Origin: JBPRGH01 sp051418055
Lineage (GTDB): Bacteria > Bacteroidota > Bacteroidia > Cytophagales > Cyclobacteriaceae
Length of the DNA stretch: 64,000 nucleotides
Assembly: GCA_051418055.1 (NCBI GenBank)
Contig: JBPRGH010000062.1
Span: 1 to 64,000 of the forward strand
Reading direction: 5' to 3'
This document shows positions 59,384 to 64,000 of this stretch, one piece after another. The position numbers and the translations under genes were made by a program. The notes under the pieces were generated by a model. It did not search any database. It was not told where the DNA came from and saw only the letters and a list, made by a program, of their open reading frames with translations. The first letter of the stretch is position 1. Every line of letters starts with the position of its first letter.

Positions 59384-60763
59384 TTAAGAATGCCTTGAAG
59401 GCAATACTTTTTCAGATGATGATTTTATAATACTCTTTACTTCCGCCATATTGATCACCGGGAAAAATTTGGCAAACAATAAGAAGCATGTAAAGAAAAG
59501 ACCAAACGTAAATAAATAAACCCCAACATCATACAAGGTAGGGTAAAACATCACCCAGCTAGAAGGTAAGTAGTCTCTGTGTAATGAGGTTACGATAATT
59601 ACAAAACGCTCAAACCACATACCTATGTTTACAATGATCGAGATGATAAATGTTGCTACAAGATTTGTTCTTATCTTCTTGAACCAGAATAACTGCGGCG
59701 AGATCACATTACACGTCATCATCGTCCAGTATGCCCACCAATATGGTCCTGTAGCCCTGTTGAGGAATGCATACTGCTCGTATTCAACACCTGAATACCA
59801 GGCGATGAACAACTCAGTAATATAAGCAATACCTACTATTGAACCTGTAATAATGATTACAATATTCATCAGCTCAATATGATAGATTGTGATGTAATCT
59901 TCCAGTTTAAATACAACCCTGGTAATTAACATCAGCGTTAGTACCATAGCAAATCCTGAGAAAATTGCTCCTGCAACGAAATACGGAGGGAAAATCGTGG
60001 TATGCCATCCTGGTATTACTGAGGTAGCAAAGTCAAAAGATACGATCGTATGTACAGAAAGTACAAGAGGTGTAGCAAGACCTGCAAGGATCAATGCAAC
60101 AACTTCATAACGCATCCATGTTCTTGCTGCGCCATCCCATCCAAAGCTTAAAGCTCCATATATAGCCTTAGATATCTTGTTTGTGGCCCTGTCACGGATA
60201 GTTGCGAAATCAGGGATAAGACCTATATACCAGAATACTAATGAAACAGTAAAATATGTACTGATGGCAAAAACATCCCAAAGAAGTGGTGAATTAAAAT
60301 TCACCCATAGAGAACCAAATGTATTAGGTAATGGAAGTGCCCAGTAAAAACCTACCCATAGGCGACCCATGTGAAGGCCTGGGAACATAGCAGCACAAAT
60401 TACGGCAAAAATCGTCATCGCCTCAGCAGCCCGGTTAATAGACATTCTCCATTTCTGGCGGAATAAAAGGAGGATAGCCGAGATAAGTGTTCCGGCGTGT
60501 CCAATACCTACCCACCATACGAAGTTGGTAATATCCCAGGCCCACCCTACTGTTTTATTAAGGCCCCAGACGCCAATACCTTCCCAAAGTAGCATGAAGA
60601 CGGCATAAGTCCCAATTAGTAAGGCGCCCAAAGAGACTGCCATTCCTAACATCCAGCCCTTTGTAGGTTTTCCTTCTACCTGACGGCTGATATCTACTGT
60701 TACATCATGAACGGTTTTCCCGCCCGTAACCAATGTTTCTCTTACTGATGCTGTTGTATGCAT
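59384..60763 (-). CDS. actC: Alternative complex III subunit ActC (NrfD/PsrC-like)
   Basis: 459 residues with ten membrane segments. NrfD/PsrC-type quinol-binding subunit. Seen: TNFVWWVGIGHAGTLISAIL, MSINRAAEAMTIFAVICAAM, FPGLHMGRLWVGFYWALPLP, SVHTIVSFDFATSVIPGWHT and ELFIAWYSGVEYEQYAF. Glycine-histidine motifs in the helix pair are conserved. It is paired with the similar ActF; both together make the membrane core. Starts 15 bases after actB. Confidence 0.95.
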   Translation of the reverse strand: MHTTASVRETLVTGGKTVHDVTVDISRQVEGKPTKGWMLGMAVSLGALLIGTYAVFMLLWEGIGVWGLNKTVGWAWDITNFVWWVGIGHAGTLISAILLLFRQKWRMSINRAAEAMTIFAVICAAMFPGLHMGRLWVGFYWALPLPNTFGSLWVNFNSPLLWDVFAISTYFTVSLVFWYIGLIPDFATIRDRATNKISKAIYGALSFGWDGAARTWMRYEVVALILAGLATPLVLSVHTIVSFDFATSVIPGWHTTIFPPYFVAGAIFSGFAMVLTLMLITRVVFKLEDYITIYHIELMNIVIIITGSIVGIAYITELFIAWYSGVEYEQYAFLNRATGPYWWAYWTMMTCNVISPQLFWFKKIRTNLVATFIISIIVNIGMWFERFVIIVTSLHRDYLPSSWVMFYPTLYDVGVYLFTFGLFFTCFLLFAKFFPVINMAEVKSIIKSSSEKVLPSRHS

Positions 60764-60778
60764 ATTCGCTTCAACTTA

Positions 60779-63700
60779 TTAAGCGTTATCGCTATCTCTG
60801 TTTTTAATTTTTGTTAAATAAGTCACGTTAGGCTTAGTAGCTATCTCCTCAAGCACATGGTAAGCACGCGGCTCCCCAATCTCTTTTGTGATAATATAAT
60901 CAGCCTCCTCCGTATCTCTTATCTTCAATGTTCTGCTGATAAGGCTATCCTTATCATTCATGTCTCCAAATATTAAGGCATCGGTAGGACAGGCGCTGGC
61001 ACATGCAGTGATAACTTCCTGGTCTTTAACACGACGTCCTTCTTTTTTAGCTTCAAGTTTTCCATACTGGATACGCTGAACACACATCGTACATTTCTCC
61101 ATAACTCCACGGGAACGAACCGTAACGTCAGGATTAAGTACCATCTTACCCAACACTGTATTCATTGAGTAGTTTTTCTTAAAGCTATCATTGTGGTGAT
61201 ATTTAAACCAGTTGAACCTACGTACTTTATAAGGACAGTTGTTTGCACAGTAACGTGTACCGATACATCTGTTGTATGCCATCTGGTTCAGACCTTCAGA
61301 GCTATGTGTTGTAGCAGCTACCGGACATACAGTTTCACAAGGAGCATTGTTACAATGCTGGCACATCATTGGCTGGAATACCACCTGAGGGTTTTCAGCT
61401 GCTTTTTCCAGATCTTCAGAAGAAGTAGCCCCTTCCTCACTGCTGTAGTAACGATCGATACGGATCCAGTGCATATCGCGCTTGTTGATCACTTCTTGCC
61501 TACCTACAACAGGAATATTATTTTCTGCCTGGCATGAAACTGTACAAGCTCCACAACCAGTACAAGAATTAAGATCTACAATAAGACCCCAGTGATGATT
61601 TTTGTATTGATGCCCTTTCCAGATGTTCAGAGTTCCAGGATGCACTTTATGATCCTCTTTATCCATCCAGGTAGAAACTTTTGGATTGAACCTGCCTGCA
61701 CTTGGGTCTTCTTTATAGGCAGGAAGTATTGATTCCTGGATTACAGTTTCACGACCCATATATGTATGCTGGGTCTGGGTCTGTGCAATTGTATAGTCGT
61801 CGCCTAAAAGCTCAATGGTTACATTAGGCACATTATATATACGCAGCTTATCAACTATGCGCACAAAAGGATTAGCATTTACCCCTACTCCATCTGCAAC
61901 TAACCCTGCCTTACTTCTTCCGTATCCTAAAGCAATACCTACAGTATTTCTTGCCTGACCAGGTTGCACCATAACTGGTAATTCAGCAGTTATGTCACCG
62001 ACAGTAATACGTGCTTTTTTCGTATTACCCTCAAACATTTCCAGGTCATTTTCATTTGCCCAGCTCAACGGAACTGTTAAATAATTATCCCAGGTAGCCC
62101 GGGTAATCGGATCAGGCATTTCCTGTAACCAGGGGTTGTTAGCTTGTGCACCTTCACCAATACCTACTTTCTGGTAAAGTGAAAGCTCGAAAGTATCATC
62201 TGCTTTATATCTTCTCCTGATATTGGTGATAGCTTTTGTTACATCTCCGTTATAGTTTGATGTCTCACCAGGAATATCAGAAGTCCATAATCCTTCTTCA
62301 GCTGTAGTACTTATTGCACCATGATAGATGTCATCAGGATTATATTCAATGTTTTTACCTTCTACAATAACACCATCCATCAAAGCTTTATCCCAGCTCT
62401 TCTGAAAGTTAGCCCCACCAGTTAACTGAGATACATTTCCATCTTCCCAGTTTTTCTTCAGATAATTAAAATAATCCTGCTCCTGAGCTTCAGACCATAA
62501 GAGGAAGCTCTCCTGTGCCTGACGAGTATTAAAGATTTTTGTGATTGCAGGCTGTTGAAAGCTGTAGTGGCCTTTTTTCGGGTTTGCATCATTCCATGAC
62601 TCCAGGTAGTGGCTATCCGGAGCGATAAAAGTTACAAGTTCTGAAGTTTCGTCAAGCCTGTCTGAGGTGGAAACCTTCAGTTTAATTTTATTCAGAGCCT
62701 CAGCAAGCTGAGCGCCCATTGGATGATTATAAACAGGGTTACAGTTATAGAAAATAACGGCATCCACAGCACCTCTCTGAACGTCGTTGATGAACTCAGT
62801 CATCTGCTCGTCATTACCCTGACGGTAGTTAACAGGAGTATCCATGTCAATGGTATTGCCATAACTACCAAGGCTTTGGTTAATAGCATTTACCAACGAC
62901 TGAATATCAGGATCGTTTGAACCTGATACCACTAAAGATTTACCACGCGCATTTTTAAGATCATGAACACATCTGTCGAGGTGCGGGTATTTTTTAACTG
63001 CATCAGAAGAACCTCCACCAAGCATAGTGTGTATTGCCTCAAGTACTTCACCTTCCTGAGAAGGTTTTATCGGGGTACGGTAGTCGGCATTACCACCAGT
63101 CACAGTCATTACAGATTCAAACTGATAATGGCGAGACATATTCACTTTGCCATCATACAATTTACGGGTCTTGCTGTACTGCTTGTTGAACTCTACAGGA
63201 GAGATCCAGGTGCCAAGGAAATCAGCCTCAAAGCTTACAATAACATCTGCTTTATTAAAATGATAAGAAGGAATAGCTTCTTTACCGAAATCTCTTCTAT
63301 TAGCCGCCATCATACCATAATGCGACATTGCATCATACATAACATGTTTGGTAGATCCGTATTTGGATTTAAAATCCTCTATTACTTTTTTAGTGGTAGG
63401 GCTAAGGATGGTATTGCTTAAAATTCTGATATTGGATGCACCTGCCAGACCTTTTTTAACCTCTGTATCTAAAGTTTGCCAATCTGTTTTCTCTCCATTC
63501 ATTAATGGCCCCTCAATACGTGCAGAATCATAGAGTGTCAAAACTGAAGCCTGAACTGCAGCTGATGTACCACCTTTTGTTATTGGAGAAAGATTATTAC
63601 CTTCTATTTTTATAGGTCTTCCTTCACGTGTTTTAACTACAATACTGCAGTAATCACCATTTAAAGAATATGTTGAAGCATAATAATTTGGAACTCCCGG

Positions 63701-63940
63701 ATCTACATCCACAGGTTTTACTACATAAGGTATTGCCTTACGAACAGGAGCCTCACATGCTGCCAAAGAAGCAGCTGCTATCCCAAATCCCATTAGCTTA
63801 AGAAAATCACGACGGTTAGGTCCGTTTTCTCCGCCAGTAGGTAGAAATTCAGGGAACTCGTTCTGATTATTTTTTACAAAATCAGGATTGTTGGTTAGTT
63901 GTTCTAAACCTTTCCAGTATACCTTTTTATCTTTTTTCAT
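60779..63940 (-). CDS. actB: Alternative complex III subunit ActB (molybdopterin-like/iron-sulfur fusion)
   Basis: 1053 residues. A twin-arginine signal GPNRRDFLKLMGFGIAAASL leads into a lipobox-like LAAC, so export by Tat and possible lipidation. The first 750 residues are a molybdopterin-oxidoreductase-like domain, which in this family carries no molybdenum cofactor. The last 270 are a ferredoxin-like domain with cysteine groups near 793-805 (CTGCGACTVSC), 850-905 (CQHCNNAPCETVCPV, CIGTRYCANNCPY) and 945-985 (CTMCVQRI, CASACPTDALIF), enough for four clusters. Electron path from the quinol site toward the cytochromes. Confidence 0.96.
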   Translation of the reverse strand: MKKDKKVYWKGLEQLTNNPDFVKNNQNEFPEFLPTGGENGPNRRDFLKLMGFGIAAASLAACEAPVRKAIPYVVKPVDVDPGVPNYYASTYSLNGDYCSIVVKTREGRPIKIEGNNLSPITKGGTSAAVQASVLTLYDSARIEGPLMNGEKTDWQTLDTEVKKGLAGASNIRILSNTILSPTTKKVIEDFKSKYGSTKHVMYDAMSHYGMMAANRRDFGKEAIPSYHFNKADVIVSFEADFLGTWISPVEFNKQYSKTRKLYDGKVNMSRHYQFESVMTVTGGNADYRTPIKPSQEGEVLEAIHTMLGGGSSDAVKKYPHLDRCVHDLKNARGKSLVVSGSNDPDIQSLVNAINQSLGSYGNTIDMDTPVNYRQGNDEQMTEFINDVQRGAVDAVIFYNCNPVYNHPMGAQLAEALNKIKLKVSTSDRLDETSELVTFIAPDSHYLESWNDANPKKGHYSFQQPAITKIFNTRQAQESFLLWSEAQEQDYFNYLKKNWEDGNVSQLTGGANFQKSWDKALMDGVIVEGKNIEYNPDDIYHGAISTTAEEGLWTSDIPGETSNYNGDVTKAITNIRRRYKADDTFELSLYQKVGIGEGAQANNPWLQEMPDPITRATWDNYLTVPLSWANENDLEMFEGNTKKARITVGDITAELPVMVQPGQARNTVGIALGYGRSKAGLVADGVGVNANPFVRIVDKLRIYNVPNVTIELLGDDYTIAQTQTQHTYMGRETVIQESILPAYKEDPSAGRFNPKVSTWMDKEDHKVHPGTLNIWKGHQYKNHHWGLIVDLNSCTGCGACTVSCQAENNIPVVGRQEVINKRDMHWIRIDRYYSSEEGATSSEDLEKAAENPQVVFQPMMCQHCNNAPCETVCPVAATTHSSEGLNQMAYNRCIGTRYCANNCPYKVRRFNWFKYHHNDSFKKNYSMNTVLGKMVLNPDVTVRSRGVMEKCTMCVQRIQYGKLEAKKEGRRVKDQEVITACASACPTDALIFGDMNDKDSLISRTLKIRDTEEADYIITKEIGEPRAYHVLEEIATKPNVTYLTKIKNRDSDNA

Positions 63941-63973
63941 CTTATTTTGATGATGCTTGTAAATTCAAAAATA

Positions 63974-64000
63974 TTAATAGTGGCATTTAGCGCATTCCAA
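63974..64000 (-). CDS. actA: Alternative complex III subunit ActA, C-terminal end only (multiheme cytochrome c)
   Basis: Only the last eight codons and the stop are inside: they read LECAKCHY. CAKCH is a heme c binding motif, and position directly ahead of actB (33 bases) makes this the end of the multiheme ActA. The rest lies outside the window on the right. Confidence 0.85.
   Translation of the reverse strand: MECAKCHY

Noticed and set aside
61193..61537. 114-codon plus frame opposite actB
   Set aside because: Shadow of the cysteine-rich iron-sulfur domain on the other strand; its cysteine and histidine content is a by-product.

Overview
The window is a stretch of AT-rich bacterial chromosome that reads as Bacteroidota, most likely order Cytophagales. 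The signs are a complete alternative complex III plus A-type cytochrome oxidase locus in the order usual for that group, lipoproteins and outer-membrane proteins of families common there (DUF4142, DUF4136), promoters with a TAnnTTTG -7 box close to start codons, and translation starts without a clear Shine-Dalgarno sequence. The species cannot be named from this evidence. No phage, insertion sequence, CRISPR array or rRNA is present. The only RNA gene seen is a tRNA-Gln.

Region by region. 1-4.9 kb: the C-terminal half of a P2A calcium-type ATPase, then leftward gap and pfkB separated by a terminator, and a membrane protein of unknown role. 5.2-7.2 kb: small orphan genes (an Anabaena sensory rhodopsin transducer homologue, a helix-hairpin-helix protein, a small surface protein) among the densest repeat DNA of the window, including a 21-bp tandem array. 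7.3-13.3 kb: a rightward run with an AI-2E family permease, a GH15 glucan/trehalose hydrolase, a flavin disulfide oxidoreductase, a short 6-phosphogluconate dehydrogenase and a cyclase-family hydrolase. 13.3-23.7 kb: leftward L,D-transpeptidase, and a tetR-tolC-mfp-RND efflux operon that appears to continue into a metallophosphoesterase and a 2OG-Fe(II) oxygenase.

23.8-41.2 kb is mostly housekeeping: purL, tRNA-Gln, prs, rplY (CTC type), pth, metG, fabH, tsaC/Sua5 and pgk, with lipoproteins and alpha/beta hydrolases in between. An easily missed 53-codon two-helix membrane protein lies leftward at 38108-38269.

41.3-64 kb is one long leftward block for aerobic respiration. It enters from the right with the last codons of ActA (a CxxCH heme motif), then ActB, ActC, ActD, ActE, ActF, CoxB, CoxA, heme A synthase, heme O synthase, two subunits III and subunit IV. 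ACIII oxidises quinol and hands electrons through cytochrome c domains to the oxidase, and the two heme enzymes supply its heme A. A terminator hairpin follows subunit IV. Beyond it comes a tightly overlapping group of four small proteins (an SCO-like protein without copper ligands, DUF420, an 80-residue CxxC membrane protein, DUF983), then a very large NtrY-like sensor kinase that overlaps a giant probable outer-membrane protein. The four-gene group and the kinase/outer-membrane pair are the least understood parts of the window and the best candidates for undescribed biology.
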